From assembly GCA_013214635.1 (NCBI GenBank), contig JABSSC010000048.1, positions 1-33,467 on the forward strand: a DNA stretch of 33,467 bases. Reading direction: 5' to 3'. Shown in pieces: positions 26,304 to 33,467 of the stretch. This DNA is from Paracoccaceae bacterium (GTDB lineage Bacteria; Pseudomonadota; Alphaproteobacteria; Rhodobacterales; Rhodobacteraceae). Both the position numbers and the translations under genes were made by a program. Within the stretch, counting starts at the first letter, position 1; every line of letters starts with the position of its first letter. The notes beneath the pieces are model-generated. The model was not told the DNA's origin and ran no database searches. It saw nothing but the letters and a program-made list of their open reading frames with translations.

Positions 26304-27017
26304 ATGGAATTGATCCTTGGATACGCGGCTGGATTGCTCACGCTGATTAACCCCTGCGTGCTTCCTATTCTGCCGATCGTCTTAGCAAGTGCGATGCAAG
26401 CCGGGCGCTATGGGCCGTTGGCCCTTGCGGCGGGCATGGGTGTTTCGTTTGTGGCGCTGGGTATGCTGGTCGCCGTGGCCGGTAGGTCCCTTGGGATCAA
26501 CGAAGTGATGATCGCCAACACCGGCGCCGTTTTGATGATTGCCTTTGGTGTCGTTCTGCTCGTGCCACGCTTTTCGGCGGGCTTTGCGACGGCAACAGCG
26601 GGCATGGCAGCGCGCGCTGACAGCGGTATGAACGACATGGATACCTCAGGCCTTGGCGGTCAGGTTGGTGCGGGTGTCTTGCTTGGTGCCGTGTGGAGCC
26701 CCTGCATTGGTCCGACACTGGGCGGCGCAATCGCGCTGGCAAGTCAGGGCGAAAGCCTTTTGCGTGCCGGGTCGATTATGGTCGCCTTCGCGCTGGGCGT
26801 TGCAACGATCATCGTGGCGCTTGGTTATGGCGCACAGTCTGTAATTCGATCGCGTCGTGACCGGCTGATGGCCTTGTCAAATTACGCCCGTCCAATCGCG
26901 GGCGGCATCTTTATCGCGGTGGGCTTGGGCATTTTGTTCAAGGTTCACCATTTACTGGAATTCTGGGCACTTGAGACGCTGCCGCCTTGGCTGCTCGATC
27001 TGTCCGTTGCTCTTTGA
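26304..27017 (+). CDS. CcdA-like thiol-disulfide transmembrane protein
   Basis: A 237-residue protein with about six membrane segments and two conserved Cys-Pro motifs, INPCVLP (C17) and WSPCIGP, the redox-active pair of the CcdA/DsbD membrane domain. Such proteins pass reducing equivalents from cytoplasmic thioredoxin across the membrane, for cytochrome c maturation or periplasmic disulfide reduction. Start choice is uncertain: ATG 26304 is used, and TTG 26286 in frame adds six residues (MIQFPL). The gene for a secreted thioredoxin-like partner follows by 14 bases, which supports the role. Confidence 0.8.
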   Translation: MELILGYAAGLLTLINPCVLPILPIVLASAMQAGRYGPLALAAGMGVSFVALGMLVAVAGRSLGINEVMIANTGAVLMIAFGVVLLVPRFSAGFATATAGMAARADSGMNDMDTSGLGGQVGAGVLLGAVWSPCIGPTLGGAIALASQGESLLRAGSIMVAFALGVATIIVALGYGAQSVIRSRRDRLMALSNYARPIAGGIFIAVGLGILFKVHHLLEFWALETLPPWLLDLSVAL

Positions 27018-27031
27018 GAGGGAGTTAGACC

Positions 27032-27445
27032 ATGAGACGTCGTACTTTTTTCACTTCTGCACTCGCTGCCTTGATGGCAGGCCCCGCATTAGCGGGGGTA
27101 GGCGCGAAATATAGCCGTGGGCTTGTCGACCAAAAGCTTGCGGAAGGCGACGTTGTCTTTGTCGACTTCAACACTGATTGGTGTGTCACATGCCGCAGTC
27201 AAGCGCGCACGATCCAAAAGCTTGTCGACGAAAATCCTGCGTACATGGCGAACATCACGTTTGTCGACGTGGACTATGATCGTTACGGCAACAGCTCACT
27301 CGCCAACCGTTTGGCCATTCCACGCCGGTCGACGTTGGTCGTGTTGAAAGGTGATCAGGAGCTTGGTCGGATTGTTGCCGGGACACGGCGGGACGACATC
27401 AAAGAGCTTTTGGATATCGCGCTCGCCGCTGCGACCACGTCCTAA
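27032..27445 (+). CDS. Secreted thioredoxin-like protein (CVTC active site)
   Basis: A 137-residue periplasmic thioredoxin-fold protein. The N-terminus [21 protein letters not shown] is a signal peptide, with an RRR-TFF start that resembles a Tat signal, probably cut after A21. The active site is DWCVTC (C51, C54), and the later [11 protein letters not shown] carries the region of the conserved cis-proline, here seen as S-T in place of a clear Ile-Pro-Thr, so this residue is atypical. GGGAG precedes the ATG. Downstream of a CcdA-like protein, it is probably the periplasmic acceptor of its electrons. It converges on the Trm112-like gene, sharing CTAA at 27442-27445. Confidence 0.82.
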   Translation: MRRRTFFTSALAALMAGPALAGVGAKYSRGLVDQKLAEGDVVFVDFNTDWCVTCRSQARTIQKLVDENPAYMANITFVDVDYDRYGNSSLANRLAIPRRSTLVVLKGDQELGRIVAGTRRDDIKELLDIALAAATTS

Positions 27446-27621
27446 TCGAGGGCACGTGCCTCGCTTGCCAGCATGATCGGAATACCATTCCGGATCGGGT
27501 AGGCGAGGTGCGCCGCTTTGCAGATAAGCTCGTCGCGTTCACGATCATAAGACAGAACGCCATGCGTCTGCGGGCAAACGAGAGCCTCTAACATGCGCCG
27601 GTCGACGGGTGTCTCGCTCAT
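27442..27621 (-). CDS. Trm112 family protein
   Basis: A 59-residue protein of the Trm112p-like / YcaR family. It reads [19 protein letters not shown] and ends with the diagnostic [13 protein letters not shown] segment. Eukaryotic Trm112 activates several methyltransferases; the role of the short bacterial form is not settled. The usual CPxC zinc knuckle is reduced to C16-P-Q-T with C34 in LICKA. Its ATG overlaps the stop of the LON-domain gene (27618-27621), so the two are translated together, and its stop shares CTAA with the thioredoxin gene. Confidence 0.88.
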   Translation of the reverse strand: MSETPVDRRMLEALVCPQTHGVLSYDRERDELICKAAHLAYPIRNGIPIMLASEARALD

Positions 27622-28262
27622 TGCATGACCTCTTCATTCGAGCCACCGCGCAGCGCGAATTCGATCAGAGTAATTAGCGTCTCGCGCCGTGTGGCAAGGG
27701 AAGGTGCCTCAAGGAGCGCTTGCTTGTCTTCGGGATCAAACGGGCAAAGCATGGAGAGCGAGTTGATCAGCAACTCATCCTCAGCATCTTTGAGTGCATC
27801 CCGGTCTGTCGTCAGGTTCTGCGCCTCGAAATACCGGTCCAGTATTGCCAGCAGACGGTCGCGGTCGAATCCGGAGTCACGTTCCGTGCCGCCCAAGTCC
27901 CGTTCAAACCCCAGCCAATCCACGTCGCACCGGATGTAGGGCGTAAATCCCTCAAGCTCGGCCTGAACTCGGAACCGCGAAATCCCAGACAGAGTGATCA
28001 TATACCGTCCGTCCTCGGTTTCGGAAAAACCGGTCAACCGACCAGCACATCCGATGCTGTGAAGCTTTTTCTTATCGCTACCGGGGACTTCACGTGGCTG
28101 GATCATCCCGATCAGCCGATGCGAGGTTTTTAGCGTATCGTCGAGCATCGCCAGATAGCGGGGTTCAAAGATGTGCAGGGGCAAGCGGGCACGGGGCAGC
28201 AAAAGCGCTCCGGGCAGCGGGAACACCGGTATCGTCTGAGGCAGGTCAGCAGCCGAGAACAT
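27618..28262 (-). CDS. LON substrate-binding domain protein
   Basis: A 214-residue protein consisting only of the N-terminal substrate-binding domain of Lon-type proteases (PUA-like fold). The hallmark start [22 protein letters not shown] is followed by RYLAMLDD and the [18 protein letters not shown] segment. There is no AAA ATPase or protease domain, so it is not a protease; such proteins are widespread but unassigned. It is translationally coupled to the downstream Trm112-like gene and preceded by a 26-base gap from the thioredoxin-TPR gene, suggesting one minus-strand unit. Confidence 0.9.
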   Translation of the reverse strand: MFSAADLPQTIPVFPLPGALLLPRARLPLHIFEPRYLAMLDDTLKTSHRLIGMIQPREVPGSDKKKLHSIGCAGRLTGFSETEDGRYMITLSGISRFRVQAELEGFTPYIRCDVDWLGFERDLGGTERDSGFDRDRLLAILDRYFEAQNLTTDRDALKDAEDELLINSLSMLCPFDPEDKQALLEAPSLATRRETLITLIEFALRGGSNEEVMQ

Positions 28263-28288
28263 AAACTAGACGTAGCGTTGTGGCGGTG

Positions 28289-29206
28289 TCAGGCAAATAT
28301 CATCGAAGACAACTTGCGCCGTCCCGTCAAAGCGATTGGGTCCTGTGGCGTCAGCGCGTCGAAGATCGTGAACAGCTGTGCTTTGGCTGCGCCGTCATTC
28401 CATTCGCGATCACGCCGGAACAACTCCAGCAATTCTGTCACCGCTTCTTCGACATCTCCAGCAGCGTGCAGGGCCTGCGCAAGCTCAAACCGTGCTTGCA
28501 GATCGTCAGGGTTCGCATCAACTGCGCTGCGCAATTCGCCAAGCGGTCCGGCATTTGCAGCCTGTTCCGCTAGCTCCAGTTGCGCCCGAGCCGCCTCGAC
28601 CTCGGGGCTTGTGGCGATTTCTTCTGGGACGGTATCCAGCAGTGATTTTGCCTGATCGGTTTGGTCTGCCGCGATATAGGCGCGCACCAAGCCACCGAAG
28701 GCCGCCGCGTTGTGCGGCTCTTCGCCCAGAATTGCCGCGAAAGTCTGAGCTGCATCAGCGGCGGCACCCTCGGCCAGCATGGCCTCTGCGGCCTCAAGTG
28801 CCTCGCCCAGTCCGCCATCGCCCGCGAGCGCGGCGAGACGATCGACAAAGGCGTTAACCTCGGATTGCGGAACTGCGCCTTGGAACATGTCCACGGGCCG
28901 GCCTTGATGAAACGCCACCACGGTTGGAATGGATTGCAGCGGAAGACCCTGTTGGGCAAGCCCGGCGGCAAGACGCTGTTCCGCGTCTACATCGATCTTG
29001 ATCATTTTGACCTTGCCGCGGGCCGCGGTAACGGCCTCTTCCAGCATCGGCCCAAGCGTCTTGCAGGGGCCACACCACGTTGCCCAGAAATCGACGATGA
29101 CAGGTGTTTCCTGGCTGCCTTCGATGACATCGGCCATGAAAGTCGCCTCGGTACCGTCCTTGATCAGATCTCCGTCGGGCGCTTGGTTCGGGTTTAGTTC
29201 CAGCAT
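28289..29206 (-). CDS. Thioredoxin with TPR-like tail (YbbN/CnoX-like)
   Basis: A 305-residue cytoplasmic protein with an N-terminal thioredoxin domain (about residues 20-125) and a helical C-terminal half of TPR-like repeats (about 135-290, with repeated A-x-A-x-x-L patterns). The active site is WCGPC (C45, C48), so unlike E. coli YbbN/CnoX, which has lost the CGPC pair, this one should be redox active. The family holds unfolding proteins and passes them to chaperones. The 161-base gap before it must contain its promoter; a TATAAG hexamer (plus-strand 29237-29242) is a candidate -10 box with a poor -35. Confidence 0.88.
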   Translation of the reverse strand: MLELNPNQAPDGDLIKDGTEATFMADVIEGSQETPVIVDFWATWCGPCKTLGPMLEEAVTAARGKVKMIKIDVDAEQRLAAGLAQQGLPLQSIPTVVAFHQGRPVDMFQGAVPQSEVNAFVDRLAALAGDGGLGEALEAAEAMLAEGAAADAAQTFAAILGEEPHNAAAFGGLVRAYIAADQTDQAKSLLDTVPEEIATSPEVEAARAQLELAEQAANAGPLGELRSAVDANPDDLQARFELAQALHAAGDVEEAVTELLELFRRDREWNDGAAKAQLFTIFDALTPQDPIALTGRRKLSSMIFA

Positions 29207-29367
29207 TCGTGGACCTCACATTCAAAGTTGCGCCTTATATGCGGTGTCTTGGGGCTGCCGCCAAGGTCTTGTCGTGAATGATTTCGCCAGAAGACCTGCT
29301 TTTGACAGCCAAATTCAAGGTTCGGCGAGAAGCCCTAGGGCGAATGAGGCCGACTAATGCGATTGAA

Positions 29368-30156
29368 CTAGAGATCGAACGTTGCAAACACCGGTGCGTG
29401 GTCGGATGGCTGCTCCCACCCCCGAACGTCACGGAGGATTCGGGAACTATGCGCCTTGTCTGCAATGTCCGAAGTGGCCCAGATATGATCGAGGCGGCGG
29501 CCCTTATCCGCTGCGCTCCAATCCTTGGCGCGATAAGACCACCAGCTATAAAGCAGACCTTCTGGAATATCCTTTCGGGTTACATCGATCCATCCACCGG
29601 CGTCTTGTGCCGCAGTCAGATGTTCCACCTCAATTGGCGTGTGGCTTACGATTTTTAAGAGTTGTTTATGACTCCAAACATCATCTTCACGCAGAGCGAT
29701 ATTCAGGTCGCCGACCAGAATTGAACGTTCGGGTTTATCGGATTTTGCCCAGTCCCGCATGTCTGTGAGGTAATCGAGTTTTTGGCCAAACTTCTCGTTC
29801 ACCGCGCGATCTGGCACGTCACCTCCGGCTGGAACATAAAAATTGTGAATCGTGACACCATTCTCAAGACGTGCTGCGACATGGCGTGCGTGACCGAGTG
29901 AAGCGAAGTCAAACTCTCCAGCATCTTCCAGGGGTAGTTTCGACAGGATTGCGACGCCATTGTAGCCCTTCTGACCGCGCGCGACGATGTGATCGTATCC
30001 CAACTCCGAAAACACTTCCGTGGGGATTTTTTCGACCGGAGACTTGCATTCCTGAAGGCAAAGAACATCCGGCGCCTCCTCCGACAGAAGCCGCGCCACC
30101 AGTTGGGCCCGCAACCGGACTGAGTTGATGTTCCAAGTGGCTAGGGTGAAGGGCAT
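29368..30156 (-). CDS. xth: Exodeoxyribonuclease III
   Basis: A 262-residue Mg-dependent nuclease of the endonuclease/exonuclease/phosphatase fold that cleaves abasic sites and removes 3' blocking groups in base excision repair. Motifs: ATWNINSVR (N10), LQECK (E36), the catalytic GDLNIA segment, and the C-terminal SDHAPV with catalytic His, in the family order. The start at 30156 (MPFTLATWN) is supported by GGAGA seven bases upstream; ten extra codons in frame reach to 30186. Length is normal. It is transcribed away from the ribA side, with the DUF924 gene 59 bases upstream on the same strand. Confidence 0.94.
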   Translation of the reverse strand: MPFTLATWNINSVRLRAQLVARLLSEEAPDVLCLQECKSPVEKIPTEVFSELGYDHIVARGQKGYNGVAILSKLPLEDAGEFDFASLGHARHVAARLENGVTIHNFYVPAGGDVPDRAVNEKFGQKLDYLTDMRDWAKSDKPERSILVGDLNIALREDDVWSHKQLLKIVSHTPIEVEHLTAAQDAGGWIDVTRKDIPEGLLYSWWSYRAKDWSAADKGRRLDHIWATSDIADKAHSSRILRDVRGWEQPSDHAPVFATFDL

Positions 30157-30215
30157 TTTGTGTCTCCGACGGTTGCCGCAAGACACTATCTCTGCTGGAT
30201 TCGGGTCACAATCGG

Positions 30216-30869
30216 TTAACTGCCGTCCGGTGGACCGTGGACATGCGGAAAGTCACCCGCGGCGATATAGGCCTCTTCTTCAGGTGTTGAGACACGCCCA
30301 TAGATTGGATTGCGGTGAGGGTGCCGGCCGAAGGTTTCGATGTTCTTGCGCACTTTGGCGTGTTGGCCACGAAGCTGGTCCGCACTGAATGCCAGTTGTG
30401 GCGGCAAGTTCGGGATGATGCTTTCTTCCGTCAGCTTGTCGATCAAATCCATACGCGCCAGATGATCGGGGCCCTCGCAATGGCCTAGCGCGATAATGAA
30501 GAAAACTTTCTCCCACGGCTGGAGCGTCTCAAAGTGGCCATTCTCTACTCCTTCCAGCACAAGCAAGTTTGCCTTGCAGTCTTGGGCAAAGGCCGCCGGT
30601 GTATCGCGCCAGAGAGAGCGCGGAAACTGATCCAACGCGATCAACAACGCCAATCGCCCGCGCGGCGTGTCCGCCCAGTGATCCAGCAATCCTTGCGCTG
30701 CAGCGGTCGTCAGTTCGGCAAAATCGGCTTTGATTCTGGCGTCCATGCCATCTTGCATGCGCTGAAATATCCATTGACCAAAGGTTTCCCTGCTTTCTCA
30801 GAAGCCATCTTTTGGAAACCAGAAGTCCAAAACCTGTTCGGGATCAAAGTGAGTGTGCGCTTGGGTCAT
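30216..30869 (-). pseudogene. DUF924 family gene interrupted by one in-frame TGA
   Basis: Read from ATG at 30869, the frame gives MTQAHTHFDPEQVLDFWFP, continues KDGF, then a TGA at 30798-30800 (codon 24), and continues in the same frame ESRETFGQWIFQRM into a 180-residue run typical of DUF924 (LIALDQFPRSLWRDTPAAF, HRNPIYGR near the end). Family members carry the DFWF motif at the N-terminus, so both sides belong to one gene. TGG to TGA (Trp to stop) by one base would explain it. Without the first 37 codons the protein could still start at ATG 30758. Whether it is a true pseudogene, a read-through gene or a base error cannot be settled. Biochemical role unknown. Confidence 0.7.
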
Positions 30870-30904
30870 GCCTCAAACCTGTGCGCAAGTGACGGGTCGC
30901 TCAA

Positions 30905-30933
30905 GAAAAAAAGCCCGGGCACAAGGCCCGGGC
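30905..30933 (-). terminator. Rho-independent terminator after the CenR-like gene
   Basis: On the minus strand, GCCCGGGC-CTTGT-GCCCGGGC is followed by seven Ts (plus-strand A-run 30906-30912). The 8-bp perfect stem and U-tract make a strong terminator for transcripts from the CenR-like gene and isolate the DUF924 gene, which begins 36 bases further on. Confidence 0.85.
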
Positions 30934-30950
30934 AGTCCAACAGGGAGGTT

Positions 30951-30974
30951 GTCTCTTCATAACCCCGAAGAGAC
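30951..30974 (-). repeat. Stem-loop between the CenR-like stop and its terminator
   Basis: GTCTCTTC (30951-30958) and GAAGAGAC (30967-30974) form a perfect 8-bp stem with an 8-base loop. On the minus strand it is followed by the unpaired stretch AACCTCCCTGTTGGACT and then the terminator hairpin, giving a structured 3' untranslated tail. Confidence 0.7.
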
Positions 30975-30994
30975 CAGGGGAACTTTGATCAGAA

Positions 30995-31681
30995 TCAAGC
31001 TACCAACCGATATCCACCTGATTCCGTAACAAGTAGACGTGCGTTAGACGGATCTGGTTCAATTTTTTGCCGAAGCCGGTAAATGTGTGTCTCAAGTGTG
31101 TGCGTTGTGACACCTGCATTATATCCCCAAACCTCATGCAGCAGCACATCGCGCGCCACGACGCCTTCGGTGGCGCGGTAGAGGAACTTCAAGATATTCG
31201 TCTCTTTTTCGGTCAGACGGATCTTCTTGTCGTCCTCGGTCACGAGCATCTTTTGAGCGGGTTTGAACGTGTAGGGTCCAAGCTGGAAAACCGCATCTTC
31301 GGACTGCTCATGCTGGCGAAGCTGCGCGCGGATGCGCGCCAAAAGAACAGGGAATTTGAACGGCTTAGTGACATAGTCGTTCGCGCCTGCATCAAGGCCA
31401 AGGATCGTGTCAGCGTCACTATCATGGCCCGTTAGCATCAGGATCGGACACTTTACGCCCTGCTTGCGCAAGAGGCGGCACAGTTCGCGTCCGTCGGTGT
31501 CTGGCAGGCCCACATCCAAAATAACGAGATCGTAAATGGCCGCCTTGGCCTTTTCCATGGCCTCTGAGCCATTGCCAGCTTCGAAGACGTCAAAATCTTC
31601 GGTCATGACAAGCTGTTCCCCCAGCGCTTCGCGCAGGTCGTCATCATCATCCACAAGCAGGATTTTCTTCAATTGGGCCAT
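30995..31681 (-). CDS. cenR: OmpR-family response regulator, CenR-like
   Basis: A 228-residue response regulator. The receiver has acidic residues D11-D13, phospho-acceptor D56 in LILDVGLPDTDGRE, T84 and K106; the C-terminal winged helix ends TESGGYRLVA with the conserved TTHTLETHIYRLRQKIE recognition region. This pattern matches the alphaproteobacterial CenR regulators of envelope genes, reported essential in Caulobacter and Rhodobacter; that identification is by remembered similarity. ATG 31681 has AGGAG ten bases upstream; the open frame to 31795 has no family support. No kinase gene is adjacent. Divergent from ribA across 143 bases. Confidence 0.82.
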   Translation of the reverse strand: MAQLKKILLVDDDDDLREALGEQLVMTEDFDVFEAGNGSEAMEKAKAAIYDLVILDVGLPDTDGRELCRLLRKQGVKCPILMLTGHDSDADTILGLDAGANDYVTKPFKFPVLLARIRAQLRQHEQSEDAVFQLGPYTFKPAQKMLVTEDDKKIRLTEKETNILKFLYRATEGVVARDVLLHEVWGYNAGVTTHTLETHIYRLRQKIEPDPSNARLLVTESGGYRLVA

Positions 31682-31824
31682 AATGGATCGCTCCTCGTCT
31701 GTCGTTGGGAACGAGATGCGCAATCGTGGCCTGTGCGACAAGGTTTGCTGCAATTCTCTCACGCGGTCGTGTCGGATGTGCGGGAAATGTTTCAAATTCC
31801 GGGGGTAAACGTTACATCGGGGGC

Positions 31825-32916
31825 ATGGTGAGTCTGCCCAATTCCCTTCGTCCGAAACCTGCCGACCGTATTGCGCGGGCGGTTTCGGACCTGCGTATGG
31901 GATTTCCAGTACATCTTTCTGACCCTACCGGAGGCGCGCTCGTTCTTGCTGCTGAGAACATTCAGGATTCTCAACTCGATGCACTGCGGGAGATGGGCAC
32001 ACCTGAGCTTGCCCTGTCCGATTGGCGCGCCACCACGTTGAAGGTCGCCGCCTATGATGGAGATCTCGTGCGGCTGGACATTCCTCAAAGTGTATCGGCG
32101 CGCTGGATTACCTCGGCCGCAAATCCGGCGGATGATTTGGCCACGCCGATGAAAGGCCCGTTTCGATCAATCCGCGAGGGACGCGCCGATTTGCATCGCG
32201 CGGCGATCCATTTGTGCAAACAGGCGCATTTGCTCCCTGCTGCAGTTCTGGTTGCGACCGGTGCCGCAGAGATTGATCAGGTGCTGACAGTAACGTTGGA
32301 GGAGGTCGACCAGTTCTTTGCCCAGGGACTCGGCTTTCGCGACGTCGTGCATGCGCGCGTGCCGCTTGAACTTGCGCGGAACAGCCAAGTGCACGTGTTC
32401 CGGGCGGAGAATGGCGGCGATGAACACTATGCGATTGAGATTGGCGCGCCCGCCCGCGATGCGCCCGTTCTAACGCGACTTCATTCGGCGTGCTTTACGG
32501 GCGATATTCTCGGATCGCTCAAATGCGATTGCGGGCCGCAGCTTCATGCCGCGCTTGAGGCTATGGGGACCGAGGGGGCGGGTGTGCTTCTCTACCTGAA
32601 TCAGGAGGGACGGGGCATCGGTCTGGCCAACAAGATGCGCGCGTATGCGTTACAGGACCAAGGTTTCGATACGGTAGAGGCAAATCACCGTCTGGGTTTC
32701 GAAGATGATGAGCGTGATTTTCGGATCGGGGCCCGTTTGCTGCAAAAGCTGGGGTTCGACACGGTCCGCCTGATGACGAACAATCCGGCCAAAGTTGCGA
32801 TGATGGAAAGCTGTGGCGTCGCGGTTGTGGAGCGCGTGTCGCTGAAAGTCGGCCAGAATGCACTGAACGCTGGCTATCTAGGGGTGAAGGCAGCCAAGTC
32901 AGGGCATCTCCTGTGA
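31825..32916 (+). CDS. ribA: GTP cyclohydrolase II with degenerate RibB-like N-terminal domain
   Basis: A 363-residue protein. The C-terminal half (about 180-363) is GTP cyclohydrolase II, opening the riboflavin pathway: zinc ligands C223, C234 and C236 in HSACFTGDILGSLKCDC, then LNQEGRGIGLANKMRAYALQ and the catalytic MTNNPAK region. The first 170 residues look like dihydroxybutanone-phosphate synthase (AVSDLRMGFPVHLSDPTGGALVLAAE; RADLHRAAIHLCKQAHLLPAAVL), but the acidic active-site loop and the GHTE stretch are replaced, so that half is probably inactive. Start ATG 31825. The stop overlaps the next gene as GTGA. No FMN riboswitch is visible upstream. Confidence 0.9.
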   Translation: MVSLPNSLRPKPADRIARAVSDLRMGFPVHLSDPTGGALVLAAENIQDSQLDALREMGTPELALSDWRATTLKVAAYDGDLVRLDIPQSVSARWITSAANPADDLATPMKGPFRSIREGRADLHRAAIHLCKQAHLLPAAVLVATGAAEIDQVLTVTLEEVDQFFAQGLGFRDVVHARVPLELARNSQVHVFRAENGGDEHYAIEIGAPARDAPVLTRLHSACFTGDILGSLKCDCGPQLHAALEAMGTEGAGVLLYLNQEGRGIGLANKMRAYALQDQGFDTVEANHRLGFEDDERDFRIGARLLQKLGFDTVRLMTNNPAKVAMMESCGVAVVERVSLKVGQNALNAGYLGVKAAKSGHLL

Positions 32917-33407
32917 CACCGCGGGACCTCGTGGTGACCGGTAGGACGTTGAACTTTGCCGGACGCAGGTTTCCCTGCACGCTGGGTCGCGGCGGCAGTA
33001 CGAAGCGGAAAAAGGAAGGGGATGGAGCAACTCCGATCGGATCCCACAGAATTATCGGAATGCTCTATCGTCCGGACCGCATGGCCCGCCCAGCCGATTG
33101 GGCGCTTCCCATTCGCCCCAGAGACATTTGGTCCGATGATATCAGTGATCCCGACTATAACCTGATGGGGGTCGGCCCCAGCGACTTTGGGCATGAACGC
33201 CTGTTTCGCGCGGACAGGTTGTATGATCTGGTGCTTTTGACGGACTGGAATTGGCCCTATGCGGTGCGTGGGCGGGGTTCAGCGATATTCATTCATCGAT
33301 GGCGGCGCGCGGGATATCCCACAGAGGGATGCGTGGGCTTGCGTCCGCAGGATCTTCGCTGGATTGCACCGCGCCTACGCCATGGAGTTCGACTTATCGT
33401 GCGTTAG
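32913..33407 (+). CDS. L,D-transpeptidase-like (YkuD domain) protein
   Basis: A 164-residue protein with the YkuD catalytic motif IFIHRWRRAGYPTEGCVGL, giving His128 and Cys140 as the expected active-site pair. YkuD enzymes form 3-3 cross-links in peptidoglycan or attach proteins to it. No signal peptide is present: the protein starts VTGRTLNFAGRRFPC, so its location and role are unclear, and it may act on another substrate. The start is GTG at 32913, overlapping the ribA stop as GTGA. It converges on a YggS-type gene, sharing TTAG at 33404-33407. Confidence 0.8.
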   Translation: MTPRDLVVTGRTLNFAGRRFPCTLGRGGSTKRKKEGDGATPIGSHRIIGMLYRPDRMARPADWALPIRPRDIWSDDISDPDYNLMGVGPSDFGHERLFRADRLYDLVLLTDWNWPYAVRGRGSAIFIHRWRRAGYPTEGCVGLRPQDLRWIAPRLRHGVRLIVR

Positions 33408-33467
33408 GTCGGTGTCCGCGCGCCGAAAATCGACGAGCCGACACGAATGTGTGTTGCACCAAATGAG
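33404..33467 (-). CDS. C-terminal end of a YggS-type PLP homeostasis protein (runs off right edge)
   Basis: The last 20 codons read on the minus strand give FGATHIRVGSSIFGART and a TAA stop. GATHxRxGxxIFG is the characteristic C-terminus of the YggS/PROSC family, a PLP-binding TIM-barrel protein that controls pyridoxal phosphate and amino acid pools. Only 64 bases are visible, so the rest of the gene cannot be judged. Its stop shares TTAG with the L,D-transpeptidase-like gene. Confidence 0.75.
   Translation of the reverse strand, partial: SFGATHIRVGSSIFGARTPT

Noticed and set aside
30798-30800. TGA as selenocysteine codon in the DUF924 gene
   Set aside because: No known selenoprotein in this family and no clear SECIS-like hairpin directly after the codon.
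31682-31824. Possible FMN riboswitch before ribA
   Set aside because: The gap is short and shows none of the conserved FMN-riboswitch blocks; it must also hold the cenR promoter.
1-33467. CRISPR array, prophage or integrated plasmid
   Set aside because: No regularly spaced repeats, phage structural genes, integrase or replication genes were seen; gene content is core metabolism.

Overview
This window looks like core chromosome of an alphaproteobacterium of the Rhodobacteraceae/Roseobacter type. The grounds are inferential but agree with each other: moderately high GC, GTG starts, a petP/petR-like regulator pair, a histone-deacetylase-like/xseB/ispA/dxs run, a CenR-type response regulator, and a GTP cyclohydrolase II carrying a degenerate RibB-like N-terminal domain. 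No prophage, CRISPR array, secretion system or biosynthetic island is visible. The only mobile DNA is the end of an IS3-family element at the left edge.

Layout: (1) 1-415: start of an IS3-type orfA and the IS end, then tRNA-Leu(CAG) on the minus strand with a clear promoter. (2) 554-2334: an NDUFA9-like SDR protein converging on uppP. (3) 2554-9031: glutamate synthase, gltD and gltB, with a small GFA-family zinc protein gene between them that is coupled to gltB; a strong terminator follows. (4) 9141-13760: glycine-zipper lipoprotein, mtgA, a glutathione S-transferase, queG, a DMT exporter and a MarC protein. (5) 13757-15970: ilvE diverging from the petP/petR-like pair across a short promoter region containing a dyad. 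(6) 16004-20675: HDAC-like deacetylase, xseB, ispA, dxs and a small membrane protein, tightly packed and partly overlapping (isoprenoid precursor supply). (7) 20638-24879: a YeeZ-like SDR protein on the minus strand, then adenine deaminase and AMP nucleosidase, which together would convert AMP to hypoxanthine plus ribose 5-phosphate. (8) 25010-27445: an HU protein, an EamA transporter, and a CcdA-like/thioredoxin pair. (9) 27442-30869 on the minus strand: Trm112-like, LON-domain, thioredoxin-TPR (YbbN-like) and exonuclease III genes, then a DUF924 gene interrupted by one in-frame TGA. (10) 30905-33467: a CenR-like regulator diverging from ribA and an L,D-transpeptidase-like gene, with the last codons of a YggS-type gene at the right edge.

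The genome is very compact. Four convergent gene pairs overlap by exactly the same four bases (TTAG/CTAA), and several co-directional pairs overlap by ATGA or GTGA. The observations most worth following up are the DUF924 in-frame stop, a hairpin-plus-GTATTTNNGGACCAATGAA element found twice just before start codons, the structured 3' region after the CenR-like gene, the dyad in the ilvE/petP promoter region, and the lost RibB active site in the RibA protein. I do not see a clearly novel multi-gene system.
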